NCBI GenBank assembly: GCA_035527515.1
Contig: DATLAJ010000146.1
Coordinates: forward strand, 1-64,000
Direction: 5' to 3'
Source: a bacterium
GTDB lineage: Bacteria; B130-G9
DNA: 64,000 bases
Positions 54,949 to 62,634 of this stretch are shown piece by piece. Under the pieces are notes generated by a model that worked only from the letters and a program-made list of their open reading frames with translations, did not search any database and was not told the DNA's origin. Positions within the stretch are counted from its first letter, which is position 1, and each line of letters opens with the position of its first letter. A program made the position numbers and the translations under genes.

Positions 54949-55640
54949 TCTTTCACCTCTCTAGACCGCTCTACCTTAACAGTTCCAACCAGAAAATCCC
55001 CAAACGGCAGCCGCAGAATACGACCCACCGCATCTAGAACCCTCGACAGCCAAAGAAGGCCTCGCCACGGCAGCACAAACGCAGTCGAGAGCACAGATGC
55101 ATCCCCGAGGCCAGCGAGGAGCCGCAGCAGCTCGCCGGCGGTCATCAAACGCGACTCACGAACGACCGGCGAGCCGCGACGACGCCTGAGCCAGGCGAGC
55201 AAGGAGACCCGATTGAGCACGCCGACGACTATTCTTCCGCCGGGCCTTACGCATCGGGTAAGCTCCTCGAGCACCACACTGGCATCGGACACAAACTCAA
55301 GCGTCGTGATGGCGCACCCGACGTCAAAACTGCTGCTTGGAAAAGGCAGACTCGAGGCGTCCGCCAGGGCGAACCTAGCGCGCACAATCCCCTTTGATTG
55401 CGCCACACGCATCATCCCTAGAGACAGATCAACACCAAAAACCTCCAAGCCAAGCTCGGAGAAAAACTCAGCCCAGTGCCCGGTGCCGCAGCCAATCTCA
55501 AGCATCCGCCGGCCCTTTGGACTCGACCCAAGCGCCTCGGCAACGGCCCTCTTCTCGATACGGTCATACACTCGCCCAACCGGACCGCCATACCAATCAT
55601 CGTATCGACCCGCAACATTATCAAAATCGAATGGCGTCAT
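54945..55640 (-). CDS. class I SAM-dependent methyltransferase
   Basis: About 231 residues with MLEIGCGTGHWAEFFSELGL (SAM site), VDLSLGMMRVAQ and DVGCAITTLEFVSDA, the pattern of the Methyltransf_11 group. Substrate unknown. It shares four bases with the MrpORP fusion, so the two are co-translated. Methyltransferases of this kind sit beside Mrp-type genes in other anaerobes, by my recollection. Confidence 0.85.
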   Translation of the reverse strand: MTPFDFDNVAGRYDDWYGGPVGRVYDRIEKRAVAEALGSSPKGRRMLEIGCGTGHWAEFFSELGLEVFGVDLSLGMMRVAQSKGIVRARFALADASSLPFPSSSFDVGCAITTLEFVSDASVVLEELTRCVRPGGRIVVGVLNRVSLLAWLRRRRGSPVVRESRLMTAGELLRLLAGLGDASVLSTAFVLPWRGLLWLSRVLDAVGRILRLPFGDFLVGTVKVERSREVKE

Positions 55641-55661
55641 TACCTCGCGCCCCCTTATCGT

Positions 55662-55731
55662 AGGGGCGGCTCACGAGCCGCCCTAGCCTGATTGAATCGA
55701 CATATCAAGGGCGATTCGTGAATCGCCCCTA
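55662..55731. repeat. pair of perfect GGGGCGG-type palindromes
   Basis: TAGGGGCGGCTC/GAGCCGCCCTA (55662-55686) and AGGGCGATTC/GAATCGCCCT (55708-55729) are two related palindromes about 20 bases apart. They lie in the only sizeable gap between the two halves of the ORP-type locus and may end or attenuate the transcript. A similar GCACCGCCCCTACG piece occurs near 18120. Confidence 0.6.
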
Positions 55732-55798
55732 CCGACCTCTTCGCCCTTTGAAAGCGCCGTCCCTGATGTCCCGCCTTGGGGGTCCAACTGTCAACCAA

Positions 55799-56692
55799 TC
55801 ACCCCATAGCCAACGTAACTCGCCCCCAGAGCGTCCTGATCTCCTGTGCGACAGCCCCGCCAGTGTACTCCACGACCGTGGCGCCCATAACTTGTGCCTT
55901 TGTAACCGCGGCATCGTATCTGACCCTCGGAAGGACCTCCACGCCGTTTGCCCTCGCAAACGCCTCGATCTCCTCCGTCATCTCGGGGTTGAGGTCGAAC
56001 TTGTTGACGCAGACGCCGGACTTGGTCCCGAAATGTTTGGTCAGGCCCAAAACACGCTCAAAATCATGCTTGCCCGAGAGGGTCGGCTCAGTAACGATCA
56101 GCACGAAATCAGCCCCCGTAACCGAGGCGATGACCGGGCAGCCAATGCCGGGCGAGCCATCGACCAGAAGCAAGTCCAAACCCCTCTTTTTTGCCAGCTC
56201 CTTCGCCTCCTTGCGAACCAGTGAGACGAGCTTACCGCTGTTCTCCTGAGCCGCAAAGAGCTTAGCGTGCACCATTGGCCCATGCCTCGTCTCGGAGATG
56301 TACCATTCGCCGCTCTGTGCGTCCTTCGATTCGATGGCGTCTTCAGCACAGAAGTATGCACATACGCCGCAGCCCTCACACGCCAACGGGTCGATCCTGA
56401 ACGTCTTTGGGACAATACCGTTACCAGGCCCATCGAAGTATATCGCATCAAACCTACATATCTCCTCGCACTTCCCGCAAGCCGTGCAGTGGCCCGGCAG
56501 TATCCGAACCTCACGCGCACCGACAAACTTGTGGCGAGATATTACACGAGGCGTAAGGACGAGATGTAGGTCGGCGGCGTCAACATCGCAGTCAGCGGCC
56601 ACAGCCCTGTTTTTGGCCAGTGCTGCGAACGAGGCCAAGATGCTGGTCTTGCCAGTTCCCCCCTTGCCCGAGACCACGACAAGCTCCTTCAT
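55799..56692 (-). CDS. MinD-superfamily ATPase with inserted ferredoxin domain (ORP-associated)
   Basis: About 297 residues. Deviant Walker A SGKGGTGKTS at 8-17. A 2x[4Fe-4S] ferredoxin insertion at about 65-110 has two clusters of cysteines (HCTACGKCEEICRF and CEGCGVCAYFC). Then LLLVDGSPGIGCPV gives Walker B. Paired MinD/ferredoxin ATPases flank the orange-protein gene in Desulfovibrio and are thought to act in assembling the ORP metal cluster. It overlaps its paralogue by four bases. Confidence 0.92.
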   Translation of the reverse strand: MKELVVVSGKGGTGKTSILASFAALAKNRAVAADCDVDAADLHLVLTPRVISRHKFVGAREVRILPGHCTACGKCEEICRFDAIYFDGPGNGIVPKTFRIDPLACEGCGVCAYFCAEDAIESKDAQSGEWYISETRHGPMVHAKLFAAQENSGKLVSLVRKEAKELAKKRGLDLLLVDGSPGIGCPVIASVTGADFVLIVTEPTLSGKHDFERVLGLTKHFGTKSGVCVNKFDLNPEMTEEIEAFARANGVEVLPRVRYDAAVTKAQVMGATVVEYTGGAVAQEIRTLWGRVTLAMG

Positions 56693-57534
56693 CGTTCACC
56701 TCCCAATACCTTCTCAACGAGGGGGCGCAGGTAATCCGAATAGCCACTAACGGCATCAATGGGCAGCTCGCCGTGCGAATAGGCTACCGCAACGTCTCTG
56801 TCGTCCGGTATCTCGCCCAACAGCTCTATTCTATGCTGCTGGCAGAACTTTTTTGTCTTGTCGTCCCCAATGTCGCTGCGATTGATGATGACCCCGAACT
56901 CGGCACCAACCTGCCGTGTCATATCGACCGCGAGCTTGAGGTCGTTGAGGCCGAAGGGCGTGGGCTCAGTCACTAGAACGACCAGGTCCGCGTGCATTAT
57001 CGTCTCGACAACTGGACAAGACGTGCCGGGCGGCGCGTCCAGCACCGTGATGCCATTGCTAAGAGCTCGCCGTTTGACACCCTTGACAAGGGGAGGGGAG
57101 AGCGCCTCGCCGATCTTGAGCTTCCCGTGGGCGAACCGAACTTCGCCCGCGAAGCCCTCCTCGACCACGCCAATCTCTCTGTCCACCTCGGTGATAGCGT
57201 TTGCTGGGCAGACAAGGTAACAGCCTCCGCACGCATGGCAGAGTTCCTGAAACACCAGCGTCTTATTACCAATGCATAAGATTGCGTTGTATTGACATAT
57301 CTTCTCGCACTTCCGACACAACGTGCACTTGTCCTGGTCCACCACTGGCACTGGCAAGTAGATCGTCTCACGGCTACGAATGGTGGGTTTAAGAAATATG
57401 TGTCCGTTGGGCTCCTCAACGTCGCAGTCCAGATACGCGACATCTTGGCCCGCGCGAGAGAGCAAAACAGAGAGGCAAGTGGCCACCGTTGTCTTCCCGG
57501 TGCCTCCCTTACCGCTCGCTATTGCTACTCGCAT
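56689..57534 (-). CDS. MinD-superfamily ATPase with inserted ferredoxin domain (paralogue)
   Basis: About 281 residues. Deviant Walker A SGKGGTGKTT at 7-16. The ferredoxin insertion has KCTLCRKCEKICQY and CHACGGCYLVCP. TVLDAPPGTSCPVVETI marks Walker B. With the overlapping paralogue it probably forms a heterodimeric ATPase. Sixteen bases separate it from the TauE-type gene. Confidence 0.92.
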   Translation of the reverse strand: MRVAIASGKGGTGKTTVATCLSVLLSRAGQDVAYLDCDVEEPNGHIFLKPTIRSRETIYLPVPVVDQDKCTLCRKCEKICQYNAILCIGNKTLVFQELCHACGGCYLVCPANAITEVDREIGVVEEGFAGEVRFAHGKLKIGEALSPPLVKGVKRRALSNGITVLDAPPGTSCPVVETIMHADLVVLVTEPTPFGLNDLKLAVDMTRQVGAEFGVIINRSDIGDDKTKKFCQQHRIELLGEIPDDRDVAVAYSHGELPIDAVSGYSDYLRPLVEKVLGGER

Positions 57535-57550
57535 ACTTTCACCACTCTCA

Positions 57551-58309
57551 TCAGTGCAATATCACATCTTTTATAGCCAGGGTAGCAGCAAATGCGAGCA
57601 GGACTATCCCAAACATCAACCTAATACCGCGGGATTTAAGTTTTGCAGCCATGAGCCTCGAACCACACTGACTGGCGATCAGCACCCCAACAATACAAGG
57701 CACCCATATTGCCCAATCGGGCGCTGCGGCCAGCGCAACGTGCGAAAAGAAGCTCGACCCCGCCGACCACGTGATAATGAATGCTGAGGTCGCAGCGGCC
57801 ATCTTGGGATCAAGCCCCGCAATGCACAGCATCGGCACGACGAAGGAGCCGCCACCGCGACCGAGCAGGCCCGCCAGAAAGCCCAGCGCTGCCCCGCCGC
57901 ATATCCCCAGGACCACACGACCACGCGCGGTCAATCCCCCTCGCTTCGGCCTCCAGCCGGAAAGCATTAGGATTGCTGCCGTCGCTGTGAACGCCGCAAA
58001 AATCCCGATCAACGGCCTAGTTGGGAGCTTCACGTTGAGCCAAGCACCGACCGGGGCAAGGCCCACTGAGGCAATCGCAAAGGGCACACCGGTCCGCCAG
58101 TCGATCATCTTCTTACGCCCATAAGTTATCGCGGCAGAAGAGCTGCTGACGACATTCAATAGTAGCGCCAATGGTATCGCCTCGGTCTTGAAATCCATTC
58201 CCATCCAGAACAACACAGGGATGTAGAGCTGCGACCCGCCCATCCCAAGCATCGAGAAAACGAACGCGATGCAGAAGATGACCAGCGGGGCGAGAACCGT
58301 CATTCCCAT
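57551..58309 (-). CDS. TauE/SafE-family membrane transporter
   Basis: About 252 residues with seven or eight hydrophobic segments. GMGGSQLYIPVLFWMGMDFK and LAGLLGRGGGSFVVPMLCI are the two internal repeats of the TauE/SafE (sulfite/organosulfonate exporter-like) family. In an ORP-type locus a sulfur or thiomolybdate-related anion is a reasonable guess for its cargo. It is four bases downstream of the TrmO gene. Confidence 0.9.
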   Translation of the reverse strand: MGMTVLAPLVIFCIAFVFSMLGMGGSQLYIPVLFWMGMDFKTEAIPLALLLNVVSSSSAAITYGRKKMIDWRTGVPFAIASVGLAPVGAWLNVKLPTRPLIGIFAAFTATAAILMLSGWRPKRGGLTARGRVVLGICGGAALGFLAGLLGRGGGSFVVPMLCIAGLDPKMAAATSAFIITWSAGSSFFSHVALAAAPDWAIWVPCIVGVLIASQCGSRLMAAKLKSRGIRLMFGIVLLAFAATLAIKDVILH

Positions 58310-58313
58310 TTAC

Positions 58314-58844
58314 CTACTCGCACGGCTCCTTGCTCCTTCGCGAACCAATCTCTTCTGCATCTATGTCCGAAATCTTCTCTTGCCATCCTGAGAGCGCGTC
58401 CGATCGGGTGTCAAATCGAGGAATAAACGGCTTAATGTCCACGACGGGACTCCCGTCGAGAATATCCACGTCCTCGACAAATAGCACATTTTTCTCGCGC
58501 TTGACCAGTCGAACCAGACTTAGGCCGATCAGGTTGGGCCTTCTAGGCGATCTTGCGGCAAATACGCCCCTTTTGACACTCTCAAGATAGGGCTTAACCT
58601 TCAGGGCCGCAGGTCCTGCTTTATGAAAGATGAATAGAATGAAGATATGCGAGAATCCGTCCAGGTCATCCAGCCCCTCCTCATATTCTGGCAGGATAAC
58701 CACTCTTGCCTGTGAGCCCTGGGCATATAGCGGCTGGATCGGCGTCTTGGCTGGATCGACATAGCTAGAATGGACGTAGCCAATCGGCCGGAACACGAAC
58801 TCTTCCTGTCCACCACTTGTGGCAGCATCCGTTCCGGACGTCAT
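58314..58844 (-). CDS. trmO: TrmO (YaeB/TsaA) family protein
   Basis: About 176 residues. FRPIGYVHSSYVDPAKTP, LDDLDGFSHIFILFIFHKA, RSPRRPNLIGLSLV and VDILDGSPVVDIKPFIPRFD are hallmarks of TrmO, the SAM-dependent N6-methylase of t6A37 in tRNA. Divergent members occur near metal and ORP-type genes in anaerobes and may have other substrates. The N-terminal 15 residues are low-complexity. Confidence 0.9.
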   Translation of the reverse strand: MTSGTDAATSGGQEEFVFRPIGYVHSSYVDPAKTPIQPLYAQGSQARVVILPEYEEGLDDLDGFSHIFILFIFHKAGPAALKVKPYLESVKRGVFAARSPRRPNLIGLSLVRLVKREKNVLFVEDVDILDGSPVVDIKPFIPRFDTRSDALSGWQEKISDIDAEEIGSRRSKEPCE

Positions 58845-58860
58845 GCTGAACTCCCTCGCC

Positions 58861-59118
58861 TCACACTTGCCGCGTCATCATTGTCCCACATTTAGGGCAC
58901 TTCATCTGCGTACACGACATTCCTAACTGATGGGGCACGACCTCGCCGCAGCTGGGGCAGACACAGTTCCCGCCAGGGCCTGCCGCGAAACCGCCGCCAC
59001 CACCTCTGCCGCCGCCCCCACGTCCAGCGCCGCCGCCCGCGCCCATTCCACGACCGCCCATGCCGCGACCCGTTCCCGGGCCCTGTCCAGTTGGTCCCGT
59101 TCCGTCACCTCTTGGCAT
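58861..59118 (-). CDS. glycine-rich small protein with C-terminal zinc ribbon
   Basis: 85 residues. MPRGDGTGPTGQGPGTGRGM opens with the signature shared by the next two small proteins, followed by a long Gly/Arg stretch. The C-terminus has two CxxC knuckles (CPSCG and CPKCG) that should bind one zinc or iron. AAGGAG lies eight bases upstream of the ATG. Related DUF5320-type proteins accompany ORP/NifX genes in anaerobes. Function unknown. Confidence 0.82.
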   Translation of the reverse strand: MPRGDGTGPTGQGPGTGRGMGGRGMGAGGGAGRGGGGRGGGGGFAAGPGGNCVCPSCGEVVPHQLGMSCTQMKCPKCGTMMTRQV

Positions 59119-59278
59119 ATTATCTACTCCTTTCCAATCTCATCTCTCGAGGCCACCTATCCGGCGTGATTCGCTCAATGGCCCCGCAATCTTCATAGCA
59201 CAAACCATCATCCAAACAAAAGACGGGCGTCCGGTTCAGAATAGCGTTACCTGCCCGGGCGCCCTCAATGCATTCAGA

Positions 59279-59656
59279 TTACTCGGCCTTGCTCTTCTGA
59301 AGCTCTTCCATGCGCTTTCGAATCTCGTTCAGGCTTTTCTCAAGGTATTCAGCCTGGGCCTTGAGCGCACCCGTCTCCTGCTCAGGGGTTGGTGCATAGC
59401 CCGGCGGTGGCGCATATCCGTAACCCGGCGCACCCCCCGCGGGCACGCCCGCTGCGGCGCGCTGCCAACCCGTCAAGCCGGTCGCGTAGAACTGGTTTCG
59501 CCAACCCCGACCTCTCCCGAAGCCGCCTCCAAAGCCCATGCCTCGTCCGCCAACGGGATTCATGTATCCCGGCGTGCCATAGCCAGCGCAGTAGCCGGCC
59601 GCTCTACCGGTCATTGGGCCCATACCCGCAGGGCCCGTTCCGTCTCCTCTAGGCAT
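59279..59656 (-). CDS. DUF5320-like glycine-rich protein with C-terminal coiled coil
   Basis: 125 residues. MPRGDGTGPAGMGPMTGRAA plus GYC is the N-terminal signature. The middle is Gly/Tyr/Pro-rich. The C-terminal 45 residues (QAEYLEKSLNEIRKRMEELQ) form a coiled coil, which suggests oligomerisation. AAAGGAG lies upstream. The conserved GYC cysteine could carry a metal or thiol. Confidence 0.85.
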   Translation of the reverse strand: MPRGDGTGPAGMGPMTGRAAGYCAGYGTPGYMNPVGGRGMGFGGGFGRGRGWRNQFYATGLTGWQRAAAGVPAGGAPGYGYAPPPGYAPTPEQETGALKAQAEYLEKSLNEIRKRMEELQKSKAE

Positions 59657-59717
59657 ATCTTGCTCCTTTCTCTTCTCGTCAATTCGTTCAATTTATCTCC
59701 TACTACGAAAACTTAGC

Positions 59718-60002
59718 TTACCAAAATCGTCGGCCGCGCCCGCCTCCTCGGCCTCGCCCGCCAAAGCCTCTGAAAGCCCGCCGGCCGCGTCCAAGGAAAG
59801 CCCCTCGCCAAGCAGGATACAGGCCAGGGCGAAAGCCAAAGGCCGGCACCGGCGGCCGCACGACTACAGGATAGCCCCAGCCGGCCGTCCCAGTGGGGAA
59901 ACCCGCAGGCGCCTGACCAGACGGCACAGCGCAGTAGCCCATTCCGCGACCTGTCAAAGGCCCAAGCCCCATCGGGCCTGTTCCATCAAAACCAGGCATC
60001 AT
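59718..60002 (-). CDS. DUF5320-like glycine/arginine-rich small protein
   Basis: 94 residues. MMPGFDGTGPMGLGPLTGRG with GYC is the shared N-terminal signature. The C-terminus is an RG-rich tail (GGRGRGGGRGRRFW) without coiled coil or zinc ribbon. AAAGGAG precedes the ATGATG start. The RG tail could bind nucleic acid, but nothing else supports that. Confidence 0.8.
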   Translation of the reverse strand: MMPGFDGTGPMGLGPLTGRGMGYCAVPSGQAPAGFPTGTAGWGYPVVVRPPVPAFGFRPGLYPAWRGAFLGRGRRAFRGFGGRGRGGGRGRRFW

Positions 60003-60065
60003 TCATCTCCTTTCCTTTCGCCCCCTTGTCCGTAACGCTCCTCAATACCAAATCACCAATTCAGC

Positions 60066-60094
60066 CTTCGTAGCCATAGGCTACTATGGCGAAG
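60066..60094 (-). terminator. intercistronic hairpin between the zinc-ribbon and glycine-rich genes
   Basis: Arms CTTC..GCCATAG (60066-60079) and CTATGGC..GAAG (60084-60094) pair around a GCTA loop, with only GTA bulged. No T tract follows, so it may be a processing or attenuation site that sets unequal expression of the flanking genes. Confidence 0.4.
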
Positions 60095-60125
60095 TCAACA
60101 GGCGAACCGCCCTTTAAGTTGTTCC

Positions 60126-60317
60126 TCATGTGAAAGCACCGGGCGCGCAGCTGGCGCCCGATGAGCTGCTCACGTTCGAGCCAAACATCGACATCAGCCG
60201 TTTAGGTCCCTTGGCGCCGCATTCAGGGCAGGAGACCTGATCGCCACTCTCATTGATGCCCTGAAGAAACTCAAAACGCGTCTTGCACTCTTGACACTCG
60301 TATTCGTAAATCGGCAC
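60126..60317 (-). CDS. FmdB-family zinc ribbon protein
   Basis: 63 residues. MPIYEYECQECKTRFEFLQ and SCPECGAKGPKRLMS are the two CxxC knuckles of the FmdB (putative regulatory) family. Ser-rich tail. The start is GTG with AGGAGG ten bases upstream. Role unknown; it is often found with C1 or metal genes. Confidence 0.9.
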   Translation of the reverse strand: MPIYEYECQECKTRFEFLQGINESGDQVSCPECGAKGPKRLMSMFGSNVSSSSGASCAPGAFT

Positions 60318-60408
60318 TCAGACCACACCTCCTCTCACTTTTGCCCTTTCTTCTTTTCTCCTGTTTCCCAGGCTAAAGACCTCGCCCGCCGGCACGGGGG
60401 AACTCCCC

Positions 60409-60768
60409 CTACCAATGCCCACCCACGTCCGACCTCGCAGCTGGCGTGAGCTCCCCGCTCTTGAACTTCTCGAGCGCCTCCGCCACGGTCCCGCTCGCAC
60501 CGGTTACAACCTTGATCCCAGCCGCACTCAACGCCCTGAACGCGTTCGGACCGCAGTGCCCGGTGATTAGCACCTCAACTCCTTTGTCCGCCATCAGACT
60601 GGCCGCCTGCGGACCCGCGCCGTGCGCAGCGCTCATCGGCCCGCTGTTATCATGCGCCTCAAACTCGCCGGACTCAGTGTCCGCAAATAGAAAGAACGAG
60701 GCGCGGGCGAACCGCTCGTCAACATCGCTCTCGAGTGTCTTGCCCAGTGAACTGACCGCAACCTTCAT
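60409..60768 (-). CDS. NifX/NafY-type dinitrogenase cofactor-like (orange-protein fold) protein
   Basis: 119 residues. MKVAVSSLGKTLESDVDERF is the start of the family, with ASFFLFADTES and GVEVLITGHCGPNAFRALSA following. The orange protein of Desulfovibrio, which carries a Mo-Cu-S cluster, has this fold. The conserved cysteine lies in GHCG. It overlaps the second NifX-like gene by four bases. Confidence 0.9.
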   Translation of the reverse strand: MKVAVSSLGKTLESDVDERFARASFFLFADTESGEFEAHDNSGPMSAAHGAGPQAASLMADKGVEVLITGHCGPNAFRALSAAGIKVVTGASGTVAEALEKFKSGELTPAARSDVGGHW

Positions 60769-61175
60769 CTCATCTTTCCTCCGTTATTGAAGAACCTCCC
60801 ACGACGCCCATGACGAAAACGCCGGCAGCCCTGGCGTGCGCCAACTCCTACAAGCGTTCCAAAATCTGTCACGTTAAGCTCCTTGTTAAGAAAAGCCCTC
60901 AGAACGTCATCAACTCGTCCGTTGGCCCATCCGACCAGGGAAATCCCTGAGTTCGACAGCATCGCCGCAAGCGGCCTTGAGACCGCTCCGCAGATCAAAA
61001 CGTCAATTCCAAGGTCTAAAATCGCTCTAGCCCGAAAGGGCAGATATGTCTCCGCGATCTCAACCTCTTCTCGCCCGATCTCCTTCCCGTCCTCAACATC
61101 AAGGACCAAAAATCGCTTGCACCCATCGAGCACGGGCGAGATTCTGTCCTCCCAAACTGAAATACCAACTTTCAT
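60765..61175 (-). CDS. NifX-type (orange-protein fold) protein with basic C-terminal tail
   Basis: About 136 residues. MMKVGISVWEDRISPVLDGC begins the fold. DVLICGAVSRPLAAMLS holds the usual C-G position. The last 30 residues are arginine-rich (GCRRFRHGRRGRFFNNGG). Start at ATG 61175, with GGAGG five bases upstream. This is the first gene after the sigma-54 promoter. Confidence 0.88.
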   Translation of the reverse strand: MKVGISVWEDRISPVLDGCKRFLVLDVEDGKEIGREEVEIAETYLPFRARAILDLGIDVLICGAVSRPLAAMLSNSGISLVGWANGRVDDVLRAFLNKELNVTDFGTLVGVGARQGCRRFRHGRRGRFFNNGGKMR

Positions 61176-61195
61176 CATCGCCTCCATCGGTAGTT

Positions 61196-61213
61196 AAGCA
61201 TATCTCGTGCCAA
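61196..61213 (-). promoter_or_regulatory. sigma-54 promoter (-24/-12)
   Basis: The minus strand reads TTGGCACGAGATATGCTT. The invariant GG and GC are exactly ten bases apart, and the -24 box TTGGCACG matches the consensus completely; the -12 box ATGCT deviates by one base from TTGCW. It lies 21 bases upstream of the NifX-like gene and transcribes into the ORP-type locus. A sigma-54 activator is encoded 1.4 kb away. Confidence 0.8.
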
Positions 61214-61672
61214 AGTCTGTCCACAGAGCGGGTAATGGGCCTAAATATCCTTTGGATGGGAGATAACATGATGAGCGTGGTCTTTGATCGCCCATCGGAT
61301 GTCAGGTAATCAGGTTGCAGAATTGAAACGCTGGCGGGCCCAGTAGTTGCAGACGGCAACCATTCAAAACGGATGCCAATCTCCGGAGAGCATGCCATCG
61401 GTAGCCGTGTGCGAAGCACAACGGGCAATAGACACAGGCCGGCCCAGCACCAAATTTCAATCCGTCAGGCTGACGCCTGCGGCTACCCATGGTCTTCTCT
61501 GACGGGAAATAGGGGCAATCCAGTGGCAAACTGACTCTGACCGATATACACGCGCCGGAATGCATTCGGACAATTGTCCATCCCCGCTAGCGGATACCGT
61601 GGGTAGCCGTGTGTGAAGCACAACGGGGATCGAAGCCTTCACAAATTTCTTCGTGTAAGCTATCCTACATCT
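61214..61672. other. intergenic region between the sigma-54 promoter and the transposase
   Basis: No gene seen. 61214-61390 should contain activator binding sites for the sigma-54 promoter, but I could not identify a clear inverted repeat. 61391-61508 is a degenerate copy of the family-1 element, and 61582-61628 is the left end of the transposase element. Confidence 0.5.
61391..61508 (+). repeat. family-1 inverted-repeat element without transposase (degenerate copy)
   Basis: The left arm CGGTAGCCGTGTGCGAAGCA lacks the outer CCCCGCTAGGGGATACC part; the right arm CGTCAGGC..CTGCGGCTACCC with the outer CTGACGGG is present. The interior (AATAGACACAGGCCGGCCCA) is nearly the same as in the copy at 62225. 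Confidence 0.75.
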
Positions 61673-62156
61673 ATGCCGACGTTTTATCAGATCTATTATC
61701 ATGTTATCTTCACAACAAGCAGAAGGTGTCCTGTTCTTCTTTCCGCAGGTCGTGAACGGCTCTTTAAATTCATCTGGGGGATTATCAAAAACAGGGATTG
61801 TCATTTGTACCGGATCAACGGCATGGAAGATCACATTCATATATTCACCGCTCTTCATCCAAAAATCTGCCTCGCGAATCTGATGAGGGACATCAAGGCC
61901 GGGTCATCCAAATGGATAAGGGAGGAGAATCTATTCCCGGATTTCGAGGCATGGCAGGATGGTTATGGCGCGTTCACGCATTCTCAGGCGGATAAGGACC
62001 GCCTGATCGAATATGTGAAAAACCAGCAGGAGCATCATGCGAGGCTCTCGTTTGAGGAGGAATGGCGCGGGTTATTGGCTGAGGCGGGTATAGAGATCAA
62101 CGACAGGATCCCGTCAGGCTGACGCCTGCGGCTACCCATGGTCTTCCCTAGCGGGA
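61582..62156 (+). mobile_element. IS200/REP-type transposon with inverted-repeat ends
   Basis: Left end at 61582-61628 (CCCCGCTAGCGGATACCG and GTGGGTAGCCG); right end at 62111-62156 (CTGCGGCTACCCATGG and CCCTAGCGGGAA). The ends are inverted relative to each other and enclose one Y1 transposase gene. The same ends without the gene occur at 21-130, 61391-61508, 62225-62352 and 62426-62547. This is therefore the autonomous member of the family. Confidence 0.8.
61673..62122 (+). CDS. IS200-like Y1 (REP-associated, RAYT) transposase
   Basis: 149 residues. MPTFYQIYYHVIFTTSRR begins the TnpA-like fold. DHIHIF is the HUH (HxH) motif, and the tyrosine in DGYGAFTHS is the likely nucleophile. RHS-type contacts and the ALHPKICLANLMRDIKAGSS region fit REP-associated tyrosine transposases. 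It lacks a TnpB partner. ATG 61673 is the start; an upstream start at 61613 would overlap the left end. The TGA stop lies inside the right-end repeat (CAGGCTGACG), so element end and gene end are fused. Confidence 0.92.
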   Translation: MPTFYQIYYHVIFTTSRRCPVLLSAGRERLFKFIWGIIKNRDCHLYRINGMEDHIHIFTALHPKICLANLMRDIKAGSSKWIREENLFPDFEAWQDGYGAFTHSQADKDRLIEYVKNQQEHHARLSFEEEWRGLLAEAGIEINDRIPSG

Positions 62157-62224
62157 AATCAGAGCATTCCAGCAACATAAGGATCAATGTGCTCGCGCCG
62201 TATGTATCCCAGAGAATTGTCAAT

Positions 62225-62634
62225 CCCCGCTAGGGGATACCGTGGGTAGCCGTGTGCGAAGCACAACGGGCAATAGATACAGGCCGGCCCAGCACCAAAT
62301 TTCAATCCGTCAGGCTGACGCCTGCGGCTACCCATGGTTTTCCCTGACGGGAAATAGGGGCAATCCAGCAACATAACGAATGATCAATGTGCTCGCGCCG
62401 TATGTATCCCAGACAATTACCTTCTCCCCGCTAGGGGATACCGTGGGTAGCCGTGTGTGAAACACAACGGGCAAGGAGAGCGCGCTTCCAAATAATCTCC
62501 CCGTCAGGCTGACGCCTGCGGCTACCCATGGTCTTCCCTAGCGAGAAATTAGGGTATTCCAGCAACATAACGAATGATCAATGTGCTCGCGCCGTATGTA
62601 TCCCAGAGAATTGTCTTGTCCCCGCTAGGGGCTA
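62225..62634 (+). repeat. tandem array of transposase-less family-1 elements
   Basis: Two full copies (62225-62352 and 62426-62547) and the beginning of a third (62620-62634) repeat with a period of about 200 bases. The copies are separated by a conserved spacer containing AGCAACATAACGAATGATCA and TGCTCGCGCCGTATGTATCC, which also follows the transposon at 62157-62224. The last unit ends at the stop codon of the sigma-54 activator gene. Confidence 0.8.

Noticed and set aside
54643-55686. 347-codon plus-strand frame opposite the methyltransferase and Mrp genes
   Set aside because: Antisense to two clear genes, rich in Ser/Pro/Thr/Arg as expected of a shadow frame in GC-rich DNA.
60409-61175. 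nitrogenase cofactor assembly (nif) locus
   Set aside because: The NifX-fold proteins stand with Mrp, MinD/ferredoxin and an OrpR-like activator; no nifHDK, nifB or nifEN gene is present.
62225-62634. possible CRISPR array
   Set aside because: The units are about 200 bases, the intervals between repeats are themselves conserved, and no cas gene is near. They are mobile-element copies.
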